Assembly: GCA_020002185.1 (NCBI GenBank)
Contig: CM034541.1
Coordinates: 25,271,402-25,335,401 of the forward strand
Source of the DNA: Paraescarpia echinospica
Taxonomy: Eukaryota > Annelida > Polychaeta > Sabellida > Siboglinidae
Direction of reading: 5' to 3'
Length of the DNA: 64,000 nt
The notes under the pieces are model-generated. The model ran no database searches. It was not told the origin of the DNA and was given only the letters and a program-made list of their open reading frames with translations. The position numbers and the translations under genes are program-made. Positions 22,608-35,343 of the stretch are shown piece by piece; within the stretch, counting starts at the first letter, position 1; each line of letters starts with the position of its first letter.

Positions 22608-23248
22608 TCAGGGCCACTTGGCCCATTTTTAATGTATACAAGCTATGAGATGAGTGCAGACATTCAATTTTACCTACAGAAAAACGTTCATGGTATGATG
22701 AATTCTAGAGGTTCCAAACAGTTCAGTAAACCGCTGTCAATTGCTAATACTTTTATGGCGTTGTGGAAAATCTTAAGCTTACAGTGGGTTTATCCACCAA
22801 ATTAGGAAAGTAAGAGTTTAAAGATTATAGATTATCTTGCTTCACGAGGTCTCCCAAATCATCAACGTAATGAGCACGTACTTGCTTTCACTGCTAACCA
22901 ACTAATTATTACAGACGCACGCACTTAGTCGTGGCCACTTATCCCGGCGAAAATAAACTAACCCCCAATAATAAACGTTACCATGATAAACAAGGTTGAC
23001 TATAGAATATACCTATCCTAGAAACATCCTTTTGCTAGCAGCATTCTTTCGTGGGGTTGTAGTTTGAGCTGGTGCACTCAATGGTGTAAACACGTGTCCT
23101 TCCTTTTCTGTTTTGAGAAATATTACGATCTGCTATTGTAACATTACGCCCTTTATGCATACATGATGTGGCGGAAGTCTCTTTTAGTTGTCTTTTAAAG
23201 TGCACTACTGCGGCCGGAGAACTTACGTGTGCCTTGTGTATTCAACAG
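22608..23248. other. Spacer before exon G
   Basis: No gene or repeat recognised. It ends in the acceptor GTGCCTTGTGTATTCAACAG. Confidence 0.5.
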
Positions 23249-23467
23249 AAACAGACGGCCATCGACCATGCCGACCTTTACGCACTTCACTCTGCCTTTC
23301 CCACCAGAGTGAGGTCCTGCCGATCGCGATACGCATTGGATAAACCATTTGTGTGTGACATCGATGGCTGTGACAAATCATATTATCAGCGCTCACATCT
23401 CCAACGACACAAAAACGAGAAACATGGATGTGTGACTCAGTTTAAGGCACACGTTTCAGGTAGATAG
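23249..23467 (+). CDS. Alternative last exon G, one C-x4-C finger
   Basis: A 72-codon exon in frame 0 after TGTGTATTCAACAG. The open frame extends further left, but the acceptor and the shared exon-start sequence with exon H (AACAG then AAAC-x-GACG) mark the true start. Finger C36/C41/H54/H59 with core SYYQRSHLQRH, then 13 residues and TAG. A Leu/Ala/Arg leader of 34 residues has no recognised motif. Confidence 0.87.
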   Translation, partial: KQTAIDHADLYALHSAFPTRVRSCRSRYALDKPFVCDIDGCDKSYYQRSHLQRHKNEKHGCVTQFKAHVSGR

Positions 23468-23701
23468 GATTGTTTTTATTTGTGTAGTTCATGCAGTTTT
23501 CGTTTGCCCAAACTGTAGATTGGGTCTTACTGGCTATAAATTGATTGCACGTTTTTATGCCAGACTCCCGATTCCACGGCGAGAAACAAAATGTAAGCCA
23601 TTTTGAACCAATATTGTATAATTTATAAACACGAGAATCCATTACATGAGCTGGAATACGAGAAACCAATATATACGAGCTGATATATATAATATAAACA
23701 T

Positions 23702-24647
23702 CAGGGCCGTAGCTAGCGGTAGCAGGGGGCAGTTGCCCCCCAGACAAATACACAAAAGTGCCCTTTTAGTTTAAAAGTGCCCTTTTTGTATAGCCTATAT
23801 TACTTATGTCATTGCTGTTTTTGTGATTCCACGCCCACTTATTGGTCAAAATGTCTTAGTTTCAAAAACTGGCTCGCACTATATTTCCCGAAATACTGGA
23901 TCCGAAAAAGATCGTGCCCAGGCTTGAGGCGTGAATAAGGGACAGTGAAGAATGATGACACAGGACGAACTGATAGAGTACTACAGTAGGTATCTCAGTT
24001 CGGGTTAACAAAACGAGCTTCCTGTGGAAATTGCAAAGTAGCGAAAGAGGTACGATGACCCTCAAGTTCCACGTTCACGTGAACTGATTTTAGCGCGCGG
24101 TCAAACATTTGCCGTCATCAATAATATCGTAAACATCTTCCTCACTACACCAGTCGGAAGCGTTGTTTGCTAGCGGTCCTTTTCTGCCCTGCGACACCAC
24201 AAGTGGTGGAGTCGATCAACAATGAGAGAGAGACGGCCCAATGGCCTCGGTATGTTATATATACAAAATAAAACTTCTTCCCACCCCCGAAGAGGTTTAT
24301 TTGTGTAAAGCCAATTGGCGAGAGGAAGTGATCTTTTGAAACTATGTCAGATGGGTGTAACTGTTGGACCGATATTCTGTATATGATGCATAGCCGTCGA
24401 TTTTTATAAATGTATTGTCATATGATATTAGTTATTTCTTTTCATATATATTTTTCATTCTTACTCAGTATAAACCGACACTGAAACAATACTTGAGCCG
24501 TGGGCGAAATTCTCCAGAAAATGCGCTAGATTGCACCAAGAGGGGATATATTTTCAACATTTTCTGGGAGAGAACCCCCGCGTGAATTTCTATGCTTTAC
24601 TATATGTTTACTGCCCCCCCCAGTTGTTTTAGGCTAGCTACGCCCTG
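23702..24647. mobile_element. hAT-like non-autonomous TIR element
   Basis: The left terminus CAGGGCCGTAGCTAGC and right terminus GCTAGCTACGCCCTG are inverted repeats of the CAGGG...CCCTG kind common in hAT elements; a GGGGCAG / CTGCCCC block continues the inverted ends. Length 946 bp with no transposase frame. A clean 8-bp duplication could not be demonstrated (AATATAAA near the left end, AATATACA at the right). Confidence 0.7.
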
Positions 24648-24747
24648 AATATACACTGTTCATATGCACGTCAAGGAAAATGAGCGCGTTTGTTGATCAA
24701 GCATCGGAAACATCTCTCAATATGTCAGTCGTGGGGAATTATGAGAT

Positions 24748-24884
24748 CTCACTAGAATATCCCACTTAGAAAATAAATACTGAGTAAACCACTGGCATGA
24801 TATCGCTAATTGTTGCAAATGGTTACATTTAATAACTCTATTAGATATTTAGACCCAAACAATTGCCTTTTGTTTTCCTTTAAT
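24748..24884. repeat. Partial copy of the AAAGGGA MITE
   Basis: Closely matches the right half of 17389-17627 (ATCCCACTT, GAGTAAACCACTGGC, AAACAATTG), ending in TTTTCCTTTAA. Confidence 0.6.
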
Positions 24885-25189
24885 GCGGTTTTGCTCCAAA
24901 TGTAAAACAAATTGTGATAAAGTACCACAATGCCTATGTTTTTGTGTGAGCCACACAAATACAATCAAATACAATATTTTAGTGTCCCCTGGGAGGGAAA
25001 TTTGGAGTGTAGCAGCCTATTAAAACAAATAAAACAAATGTACATGCAGTATAAAATGTAAACATAAAAAATAGTAATACCATTTATATCGGTTAAATAA
25101 ATAAATCAGTTTAAATAAGTTACAAAGTTACATAAGTTTAAAACGTTAAATCATCTCACAAATCATCTCAGGCTCACTCAGTGTCAGAC

Positions 25190-26990
25190 TGGCAGGGACG
25201 ACTGGCAGAGATGGAGGGCATGAAGGACAGTTATTCATCCATTAGTCTAATTGACGAGGGAACAAATGAGTTTCGAGTGCGGTTCAATTTACAGTGAGGG
25301 AGTTGAAAGCGGCGGCCAGAAGGAAGTAGTTTATAACATGGAAACAGGGGATGTTTGGGGTCTGAGGAGACGTGCCTTCCCCTTCTCTCTGTCCGTTGCC
25401 TGTATAGATCCTCTAGATTGGTCTGCTTTTCTCCTACCACCTTGCCACTAACCCTGACTGTTCGTGCCAAAGTGTTGCGATGCGTACCACACAAGAAACC
25501 CAAATGTAATAGAGCTTTCGGTGTAGCATCTGTAGAAGGTTTGAAGAACATGTGTGCTGACACTGAATGACCTGAGCTTGCGTAAGAAATACAGATTTTG
25601 CTGGCATTTTATGTTAATTACTGCTGTATTTTCACCAAATGTGAGCTCTGCGCCAATGGTAGTGCAGCTATACAGGGTATGTGTATTCATCTACTCTCCT
25701 TACACACTCTCAGTTAATGAATAGCCCCTTGGGAGGAGTAGGATTTTGATTAGAGCCTTGATCAGAGCCGTGCCATCGCTGTATTTGATGAAATTGACGC
25801 TCCGGGCTGCTACGACTACGACAGTCGTCTGTGTAGAGTGTAAACAGAACAGGGGAGATCACAGAGCCCTGGGGGGACCGGTGAAAGTGAAGAATGAGCT
25901 CGACACAGCGCACTACTTGCTCAGTCAGAAAGTGGTTTACCCACAAGATGATGTGTAGGTTCACATGCATATTGACAAGTTTACTCATCATGATGTGTGG
26001 CTGAATGATGTTGGAAGCCGACGAAAAGTCAATAGACTATCCTGGCAAACGACTTGGGCTTTACCAGGTGATTATACACACTATGACATAGAGTGAGGAC
26101 TGCATCGTCCACACCTCGATTGCGTTTATACGAGGGGATCCAGTTGATCACCAACGTGCTGCAGGAGAGGACGAAGTACGAGTCGCTCAAAGCATTTCAT
26201 GACGACTGAGGGGAGCGCCACTGGGCGGTAGTCGTTGAGAACAGATGGCACAGGTTTCTTGGGGACAGGACAAATTAATTACGATTTCCAGGTCAAGGGG
26301 ATGCGATGCTGCTTCGGAGACCAGTTGAAAAGGATGCTGAACACTGCACCCAGCTGAGCATGGCACTCCTTGAGGACCCGACCACTGACGTCGTGAGGCC
26401 CAGCTGCCTTGTGAGGATTAACGTGCTTGAAGATCTTACTGTCGTCATCAGGAGTTGTTTCTAGGGTGTCATCCTTAGTGAACTAAAACTCAATATCGTC
26501 CACCGCTTCCTGACGTTCACGTGAGAAGTCATGCCGGTTAAAACGCCCAAAGAAGGAATTCAAGTCCTCAGCGAATTTGAGACTCTTCAGCTGACTCGGA
26601 GGTTTGTATGACACGTTCGCCGGACTCAACACCAGACGGAGTTTCCAGTCCCTGCCATGTCCTGCGCATATTGCCGTATTTCAACAGGCGTTCAATGTTG
26701 TCCTTGTATTCCAGTTTAGCGTCCCTGATCTGCTTTTTAGAGTACACTGGATCCTTTTTGCTTCAGTGCGGTTGTTAGACATGAAAGCCCTCTTCTTCTC
26801 GTTGATTATGTTTTTCAATTCTTTACTTACCCACAGTTTGTTATTTGGGAAGATTTTCACAGTCTTTGTGGGGACAATCATCTCTTCACAAAACTTGATA
26901 TAGTCTGTGACGACATCAACTGCTTCTTCAAGCGAAGAGCTGGAACCAATAAGAACATCCCACAAAGTACAGTCAGTATCCTATCGTGCT
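25190..26990 (-). mobile_element. Rex/L2-like LINE fragment
   Basis: Read on the minus strand. The linker between endonuclease and RT is at 26681-26965 (IVPTKTVKIFPNNKLWVSKE, then an N-E-K-K-R-A-F segment). RT pieces follow, including GSPQGS-like VISPVLFTLYTDDCRS at about 25840-25890. The catalytic Y-x-D-D position just after it reads Y-S-D-G-T-A in another frame, so one Asp is lost. Many stops and frameshifts. The endonuclease is missing. Confidence 0.75.
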
Positions 26991-27074
26991 AGAAGATTTC
27001 AGACTAAAGACTGCAGATTGTGTCTAATGTAGTTATGTATCGCTATATTTAGTAGCCCGACTAAAGACGACATT

Positions 27075-27195
27075 CCTCAATCATCGGGCGCAGTGGTGTA
27101 ACATTGAGAGCCACAGACTTTCAATCATCGGGCGCAGTGGTGTAACATTGAGAGCCACAGACTCTCAATCATCGGGCGCGATGGTGTAGGTCGAT
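27075..27195 (+). repeat. Tandem SINE heads, 44-bp period
   Basis: Two full and one partial 44-bp unit (GCGCAGTGGTGTAACATTGA, then GAGCCACAGACTYTCAATC) like those at 17875, but with no SINE body attached. Confidence 0.75.
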
Positions 27196-27433
27196 TAAGC
27201 ATTGGCCAACTCCACAGATTTATCAATCTTATTTAATCATAGAATGTATATATACATACATTCAGCAGGCAGAAATTGTACTCAGCACCCCCAATCGCCA
27301 TAGTCAGTTACAGCGTAACTCAGATTTGAGCTCGCTGGTATTGTCGTATGTAACAATTTTATATGGTTATTATCAGGTAACCATAATGATATACATTTAG
27401 CATTATGAATATACAATACGTGTTTATTGAACT

Positions 27434-28223
27434 GGGGCCGGTTTCACGGAGCATTAGTATTTGAATATTCTGTCCCCACCCTAAGAGAATACCTAGCAAG
27501 CGGACGATGCTATAATTTAGGCCAGTAAGTAAAGCTTGTCAGAACCTTCGTACGAAGGAACTTTATGTAGTTGCGCACATTTGATCTGTCCGTCACGTGA
27601 CTTGTTGCGTAGCATTAAATCATCAAAATGTGGATGCCGACCACGTGGATCGTTCGGACATTCCGTAGCATATTTCGTAGAAATTAAGTTCCCAGGCGTA
27701 TCTCTTTGTGACAACGAACATAACGCGCGAAGTTTTTAAAGAGATAGTTGTGTACGGGAAAGTTTGATCTAGCTGACGTCACGTTGCCCTTGCAATGGAA
27801 TATATGTATCCAGTATGTCGCGGTTTGCTTACGTCACAATCGAATTTTTCCTTTGCCTATGTTGATAACGGTTATATAAGTGAATTGCAATAACACTGCT
27901 GCATGACACCTCATAAATCAAAAATTCCCGCATACAGTTGTAAAAAGTTTGCCTTATGTTTTTGTAATAAATAAACGCTTTTGGGACCAGAATTTCAATA
28001 ACATACACGACGAACTGTCCGAACCCACAACGTGTTCATCATCCATTTTTAATAGCTTGACGAAGTTTTTGTTAGGCTAGGTCATGGGATGGATAGCTCA
28101 CAACGCTCTGCCTGTCTTTTTTTTGTTTCGCGTTACGTAATCTAGACTACGTCAAACATCCCCGTACGAAAGTTGTCCCCGTACGAACTTTCGTACGGTA
28201 CGAATGTTTCATAAAATTGGCCC
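27434..28223. mobile_element. TIR element, GGGGCCGGTTTC ends
   Basis: Left end GGGGCCGGTTTCACGGAGCA; the right end (TGTTTCATAAAATTGGCCC) is its imperfect inverse. About 790 bp. An inner palindromic block of CGTACGAA/TTCGTACG motifs occurs near both ends (27550, 28165-28205). Non-coding; superfamily not determined. Confidence 0.6.
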
Positions 28224-28521
28224 TTGTTTATGGCATCTTGACAAGGTTTCCATTTATATAATGGATAGCTTTTCCGGCCCAAAGACTTCTGCCCCTAGTT
28301 ATGGAGACATACAAGATGGAATAGGTCTGTACAAATGGCAGATCGCTGTCTATAGACCGATTAATCAGTTTGACACATAATACGGGTTTATACCGATTTG
28401 TAAGGAATGTCAAGTCTGAAATACGGATTTCAACCAAGAAAAAATGTGACATGTCTGTGTGTGCCTTCGGTCAGACGTTAAACTGGAAAGTGCAACTTAC
28501 CTGCCCGTGCTCTGTTAACAG

Positions 28522-28824
28522 AAACCGACGAACTCCGCCGATTCCCTTGTTGGTGACAGTCGAGGGCATCGAGATGGTGCCACTGAGCTATTCATCGCGA
28601 CGGCCCACTCGCCACAAGAGCGTCGTAGCTACGTGTTGTCTTCCGGGCGCATTAAGCCGATGCGGCGATCAGTGGCGGGGATGGACAAACGGTTTCGCTG
28701 TAACTATGGCGGCTGTGACAAAGCCTTCTATGATCGCAAAAATCTGCTCAGACACCAGACGCTGAAACACGGTCGCAAACCGGTTTTAACACGGTTGAGA
28801 TTTCATAGTCATTTAGATCATTAG
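28522..28824 (+). CDS. Alternative last exon H, one C-x4-C finger
   Basis: A 100-codon exon in frame 0 after TGCCCGTGCTCTGTTAACAG. The first 55 codons are a Ser/Arg/Gly-rich leader. The finger C60/C65/H78/H83 has the core AFYDRKNLLRH, nearly the same as in exon I (TFYERKNLLQH), which suggests recent common origin. A 17-residue basic, His-rich tail precedes TAG. No other frame in this stretch has a finger. Confidence 0.88.
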   Translation, partial: KPTNSADSLVGDSRGHRDGATELFIATAHSPQERRSYVLSSGRIKPMRRSVAGMDKRFRCNYGGCDKAFYDRKNLLRHQTLKHGRKPVLTRLRFHSHLDH

Positions 28825-29152
28825 TTTGATCGCGAGAACCGCTCGGTGGCATATTATACATGCTGCTGTGATTCGCTTTAAGAATCGTTTGACCTTTACA
28901 AGAAATTAACACATTTTATTTTAAATAATAGTAGCCACTAGAACTACATTAAGTCGTTAACACAATTAAAATAATTTAAAAGCATATGCGTATATATACA
29001 CGGCATACGCACGTCACACACGTGCGTGCTGGCGTGTGTACGTGCGTGCGTTTGTGCATGCAAAACACGTTGTTTGTGTAATAACAATGGTCTCGTCTAC
29101 GGGAGGGTGGTTTCCAGTATTTCAGTTCGGCGCAGTTGCTAGTATGAGTTAC

Positions 29153-29647
29153 TTAAAGGTCAACTGAACCGATATTGAACAATTCTAAGTACTCTACTGT
29201 TTGATAAAAAAAATGTACCATTGCACATAATTATGATTAGTTTTTTTCAAAAATCGTATTTCAGTGCCTGAAAAACACTGCCGTGGCCCGTGTGCGCGTA
29301 CGGGGACATTTGTCTTATAATAGGGAGTGTCTGCAAGCGCCCCGATGTCGATTCCTTTCTTGTCCCGATTAAACACAATTCGGCACAATCGCAGACGACA
29401 AACAGAGCATTGTAAACACATCTATATGCAAAGTGTTGTCATGCAGGGTTCTTACGTTCTTTAGGTTGGACTTGGGCCAAAAGTAGGGCCTAAGAAAACA
29501 TCCGGAGATGTACACACTGGCGTGAACAATGTACACTTCAAAGTCCTGTTTACGGTAAACCAACTCCAGATGACAACAAATATAATTATATATGATAGTA
29601 TCACTATCAAGTATAATTGTCTAAAAAGTGGTTCCATTGACCTTTAA
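29153..29647. mobile_element. MITE-like element, AAAGGTCA ends
   Basis: Left TTAAAGGTCAACTGAACC and right GGTTCCATTGACCTTTAA are inverted repeats of 18 bases with two mismatches. About 495 bp, non-coding. The terminal TTAA/TTAA may be a target duplication. Confidence 0.65.
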
Positions 29648-31007
29648 GCACTACACCGAATATCGACACATGTACTGTGTGTTAATTTACATATTTCGTT
29701 GACGTTTGTTCTACAGCAGTTTAGTTGTACAAACTGGTTATCTGTAGAAACTGTGTTCCTAGACTCAAAATAAACACTGCCTCAGTGTAGGAAACTGTTA
29801 TGCAACTAATATTGACCTATTGATCGCTTCACATATTGCCCACAACAAGGTCCGTCAAGCCTTAAAAATGGATGACGAACATGTGCAGCTGTCAGACATT
29901 CCGTTGTGCATTTTGTTTAAATTCTGGCTCAATATGTTTTACTTTGCGATAAAACAAAGTTGTTTTTAGCGAGAACTGCATGCGGAAAAGATTGAGTTAG
30001 CAGATGCCGTGCTGCCCTTGTAATATAGAGTACGTGAGCAAGAAATGTTGATAGTTTTTTGTCGCAAAGAAAAACAACTGAAGCCAGAATGTCGACAGAA
30101 TATACGACGGAATGGGAAGAGAGCTGCACATGCTCGACAGCCATGTTCATGACTTGACGGACTTTGTTGCTAGGCAACAGGTCATGTGATGTGATATATT
30201 GAAGGATCGTCTAAACTAGTTCAACTATGTACGAAATATAATAACATCATAAACATAATCTAGTTCATTAGAGGATGTTGTGTGAGAGTTTCCCAGTGTA
30301 CCAGGTATGTTTACTTTTATTAATTTAATTTTTTTTTATGTATACAGTGATATTCTTTGGTACTGTGAATAAAACCAAATCATGAAATGACATGATGTAA
30401 TGTTTTTGTTAGGAGATATATATGTTACATGATATTATACATATATGTAAGTATATATATATATCACAATATTAAAATAAATCAATGACTCTTAAAATAT
30501 ATATATGTGTCTTTATGTAGGTAAGTTTATCAATGTAAACAAGTTTGGATATAGATTATAATGTTCGTGTATGCCTGTCTGCGTCGCACGAATATTGATT
30601 TGCGTACAATGTGCTGCATTATAATTGTAGTAGACTACTTGCTTGTTTATGCGTGCGTGTGTGAATGAGTGCATGCGTGAGTGCATGCGTGTGTGTGTGC
30701 CATTTCAAAGCAAACGTGTCCTTGGTAATAACGACGAGATACGGTTTTGTTTGCGTACGGTTTAAAATAAACAGTTAATCTTATTACATCCGTGCCCCGC
30801 AGTTTGTAGTCTGTCTATTCAGATAGTCGTATTGCAGAAAGTATTCTATGTAGAGGCGTTCAAACCTTAATTGTCCCAATCGTTCTTGTGGTGGTGTTGT
30901 GTCACCGACTCCGGTAGATATGTTTGCCTCTGGCAACTGCAGTAGTTGTCTTTTCCCTGACAGTCCAGGGTGAGGCTAGCTTCGATACTGGTTTTCTAGT
31001 CCATTTT
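29648..31007. other. Spacer with simple-sequence stretches
   Basis: AT-rich, with TA-rich runs near 30440-30510 and a TGCGTG-rich run near 30645-30700. No gene recognised. Confidence 0.5.
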
Positions 31008-31240
31008 GTCCTTTGGGCCGAAGGTCTAACGGACTTTTGCCATCACTCCGCGTCCGCTGTGCGCCGTCCGCCGTTAGCTGCCATGTCTCGGAAACCATTC
31101 AGCAATTTTTTCTCTAATTTTGCATAGACGTATCTTAGGGTACAGCCACTACGCACGAGAAATCTGTATTTGATTGAATTAGTTTAAAGGCCCCCCAGGG
31201 CCCAAAATACTGGTAATTGTTTTACATTTTATATATTTTT
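31008..31240. repeat. Composite repeat R, 5' partial copy
   Basis: GTCCTTTGGGCCGAAGGTCT followed by the TTAGCTGCCATGTCTC and TTTGCATAGAC modules. It breaks off where the next copy starts at 31241, so two copies are head to tail. Confidence 0.75.
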
Positions 31241-33290
31241 AGTCCTTTGGCCGAAGGTCCAAGGGACTATTGCCATCACTCTGTGTCCGCCGTCCGCCGT
31301 TAGCTGCCGTATCTCAGAAACCGTTCTGCAACTGTTTCTCTAATTTTGCATAGACATATCTTGGGGCACTGCCACTATGCACGAGAAATCTGTATTTGAT
31401 TGAATCATTTTAAGGGCTCCCTAGGGCCTCCAAGGACCCCACAACTGGTAAAAATGTAACATTTGGCCTATTTTTTCAAAAACTGTTAAGCAACTTTTTT
31501 TCTAATTTTGCATAGATGTATCTTAGGGTGCTGCCACTATATACAAGAAATCTGTATTTGATTGAATCATTCTAAGGGCACCTAAGGGGCCCCCAAAGTG
31601 CAAAAGGTTTACATTATCTAGTGATGTGGTTTTGAGAAAGGCCCCTAAGATCACTCCCAACAGTAGATGTTGTGTAATGTGCCAGAAAGTCAAAAGCTGT
31701 GACTAATTTCTACAGCCTAGGCCATTGAGACCTTGACTAATCTTTAATTGGTCACAGCACCCAGGCAGAGTAGACACACTTGACCCCTGTTAGACTGAAC
31801 AGTTGCCTAACACTTTTAAACTGTATCTTCACAACTATTGATTTTCTACAACTATAATATTCTGGACAACTATAGAGTGAAATATCCTACACTTTATTTA
31901 TATCAAATGCATTCTACTGTTCTGTTTACGCTTGCCATGCCTTGTGTAGACATGGTACTGTGTAAATCAATTGTATCAATATAGACTAATAATTACAGAT
32001 TCACAATATAGTTGACACCTGAAACAACCAAATGTCAACCATTAGAAGAGTTGACATAGTTCCGCTATACACTATATATGTAAATTTAACCAGCTGCCAT
32101 GTCAAGTCCGTTATAATTGTGACTAACAGTGTTCAAAATTATTCAGGTAAATAACAAATAACAAAGGACACAAGTTTTCTCCTTGCCATACCTCTACACA
32201 TGAGAAGAAGGCTGACACAGCCTGGCCCTCATTTATACATGATTTAGCATTTTTGTACATGTTGTATACAACTTTCAACACAATACCATTAATACCGCAT
32301 GAAATTATCTTAGACCACAGGGAGGACCGGTCTACTAAATCAAATGCTTTCTTATAATCGATGAAGACACAATAAAGCCTTTTGAGTCGAGACAAATACA
32401 ATTCAACCAATACCCCTATCTGAACACTGCCTGTTCTTCACCTATTACATTCGCTTTGTTTAGGTATGTGGTCAGTCTGGTGTTCTGAACAATCACTGAG
32501 GATTAATGAACACTTGTGCAGAATGTCACCCACTTGGCAGGATTAATTGATCTATTCAGCAATGAGGACCCTGCTTAGGCCTCACTCTGGACACTGTCAC
32601 TCACAGTGTTGTGTATTGTCTTAGTTGGTGCATTGAGCTAATCTACTTGACCATGAATCAGTGGTGGCTCTGGTTGTGTATTACACCCAGCTGTGGAGCT
32701 AAGATTCTCTGCCTGCTGTTGTTTGATGGAAGCTGTGACTAATCTGTAATTGGTCACTTGGCAGTAGCTTGTGTCAACAGACAGCATTAAGCCACTAGAC
32801 CCCTGTTAAACTGGACAGTTGCCTGTAGGTTTTAAACTGTGTCAAACGGTGAGTCTACCTTTTGCTCTCAGATAATCTGTCCTCTTAGTTTTACACATGA
32901 AGACATAATCTGGCATAACCTGATAAGTCTTTGTAGCAGCACATTTGTACTTCCAGTGTATCATTGCAACATAACATACATATTACACACTGTGTGCCAC
33001 ATTTGAATGTTGTGCATGTAATATTTCCATGCAATCCATTTGCATATATAATGTAAAACTTCAACAGCCGTTTTCTTAATTTTCACTTTTTGACCCCTAC
33101 CATGTTCAATGCTCCATAACTTTGCAAATTTTTGTAGCAGTCATATTTTTTGAAACCGTGTAAAGCACCCTACCAAACCTTTACAAGGATGTAAGAAAAC
33201 AATGTTACAATTTGTCCGACTTATCACTCATTTGGTCAGCCGGGTCACATATAGACGTATGATCACTTGATCATGGCCACTTGGCCCATT
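31241..33290. repeat. Composite repeat R, copy 2
   Basis: Nearly identical to 20446-22607 over about 2 kb, apart from the ~130-bp gap near 31850 and a different right end (after CATATAGACGTATG it runs into ATCACTTGATCATGGCC). Another module of the same family continues at 33290-33490. Confidence 0.8.
32123..32410 (-). pseudogene. RT fragment inside composite repeat R copy 2
   Basis: Same 95-codon frame as at 21436-21723, with Ala changed to Val in the L-L-F-x-I-Y-L motif and otherwise the same protein. It has the same start and stop positions. Confidence 0.8.
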
Positions 33291-33722
33291 TTTTCAAAAA
33301 CTGTTTAGTAAATTGTTCTCTAATTTTGCATAGACATTTCATGTGGTAGTGCCACTGTACACAAGAAATCTGTATTTGATTGAATCATTCTAAGGGCACT
33401 TCAGGGGCCTCCAAAATGCAAACTTTTTACACTATCTGGTGATGTGGTTTTGAGAAGGGCCCTTGAGACCACCCCCTAAAAATAGATTGTGTGTATTGTG
33501 CCAGAAACAGAACCTGGCTGCTATACCCCTTCCTACAACATCTGTCTTGCATGGATATCTATTTTTATGCAGTTTTTGTGTATGGAGGTTGGAGGTTTTC
33601 TTTTTTGTTATGTAATTATAAGCGGTAATTTTGTGAAATTAGTTATTCTTAGGCCACATAAAAGTAATTCCCAGTTTCTCATCAATGCATGTATTTAAAA
33701 ATAGGTGCCACAACATTTGATT

Positions 33723-34954
33723 AGTCCTTTGGGCCGAATGTTCAACGGACTTATGCCATCATTCCCTGTGCGCCGTGCGCGGTTAGCTGCCATATCTCAG
33801 AAACCATTCAGCAACTTGTTCTCAAATTTTGCATAGACGTATCTTAGGGTACTGCCACTATGCACGAGAAATCTGTATTTGATCGAATCATTCTAAGGGC
33901 TCCTCTTATACATTTGTACATTTTGCCTATTTTTTTCAAAAACTGTTCAGTAACTTTTTCTCAAATTTTGCATAGACATTTCATGTGGTAGTGCCACTAT
34001 ACACAATAAATCTGTATTTGATTGAATCATTCTAAGGGTGCCTCAGGGCCCCCCAAAATGCAACATTTTCACAAAATTTGCCTGCTGCTATAAGCCTCCT
34101 GCACTGATCTCTATTTGTAACTGCCACTGCAGCTGCAGCAGATCTCTGTTTATAACTGGATAGAGCACTGTCTCTAATCACTAGGGTGGCTGTATGAGCA
34201 GAGAGACACTGAATTTAGGTCAGTGTGTGGTCAGTGAGCCACTGGCTGGAGTGGTCACTTGATCATGGCCACAGTTTATTGTTGTTCAGTCTTGGTGAGG
34301 CCAGGGTTGGGTTGTTGTTTATTGCCCAGTGTGGAAGGGTGAGTGCTTAGTGGGCTTGAGACATTGTAGGCACTGTTGTGAGACATTCTGATGTAATACA
34401 CCTTTTGTACCATTACAGGTATAATGATATAATTAGATAACAACGAAATGTTTAGTGTATCATGGCACTATACGTTAATAACATGCATACTATAAGCCAA
34501 CTTTGAATGCCATACACTCAATATTTCTATGCTATCTATATGCATATGCAAAACCTTCACAGTCATGTTGTGTTATCATTTTGTTTACACATAAAGACAT
34601 AATCTGGCATAACTGGATAAGTTTTTTGTAGCAGCACATTTGTACTTCCAGTGTATCATTGCAACATAACATACATATTGTGTGCCAAATTTGAATGTCA
34701 TGCATGTACTATTTCCATGCAATCCAGTTGCATATATAATGTAAAACTTCAACAGCCGTTTTCTTCATTTTCACTTTTTGACCCCTACCATGTTCAATGC
34801 TCCATAACTTCGCTAATTTATTTAGCAGTCATAAGTTTTGAAACCGTGTATAGCACCATACCCAACCTTTACAAGAATGTAAGAAAACAATGTTACAATT
34901 TGTCCGACTTATCACTCATTTGGTCAGCCGCGGTCACATATAGTCCAAAGGACT
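33723..34954. repeat. Composite repeat R, copy 3 (without RT fragment)
   Basis: AGTCCTTTGGGCCGAATGTT at the left and AGTCCAAAGGACT at the right end. It shares the flanking modules with copies 1 and 2 but lacks the RT fragment. This suggests the RT piece was gained in the longer form, or lost here. Confidence 0.75.
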
Positions 34955-35343
34955 TCAGGGCCTCTTGGCCCATTTTTTCTTTTCCCATCAATGTACTGGC
35001 ACTGCTGTCTCCGCCAATCTCCACTCTCTTCTATCTTTCGCTGTCTTTCGCTCTCGTTCTCTTCCAATCCCTCAAAATCTATTTTATACAATCCTCCCAT
35101 CTGAGTCGTGATCGTCCTTTTCCTCTTTACTTTCTATTTTAAGGGCGTCCGATCTCTCCGCTAACCGTTCTGCTCCCAGTTGTTCCATAAGACCAGCCCA
35201 CTATCACCGATTAGTTGTCAGCTTCTTCGTGAAACTTTCTTTTACACCAACCTGCTTGTGTATTCTCTTCACTCCCGCAATTCTTCTTACCCAGTTGTTA
35301 TCGCAAAACCATACTTGCTGAAATGGTAAATGTTGTTACTAAT
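34955..35343. other. CT-rich non-coding stretch
   Basis: Pyrimidine-rich sequence (TCTTTCGCTGTCTTTCGCTC and similar) between repeat R and the 62-bp array. No gene recognised. Confidence 0.5.
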
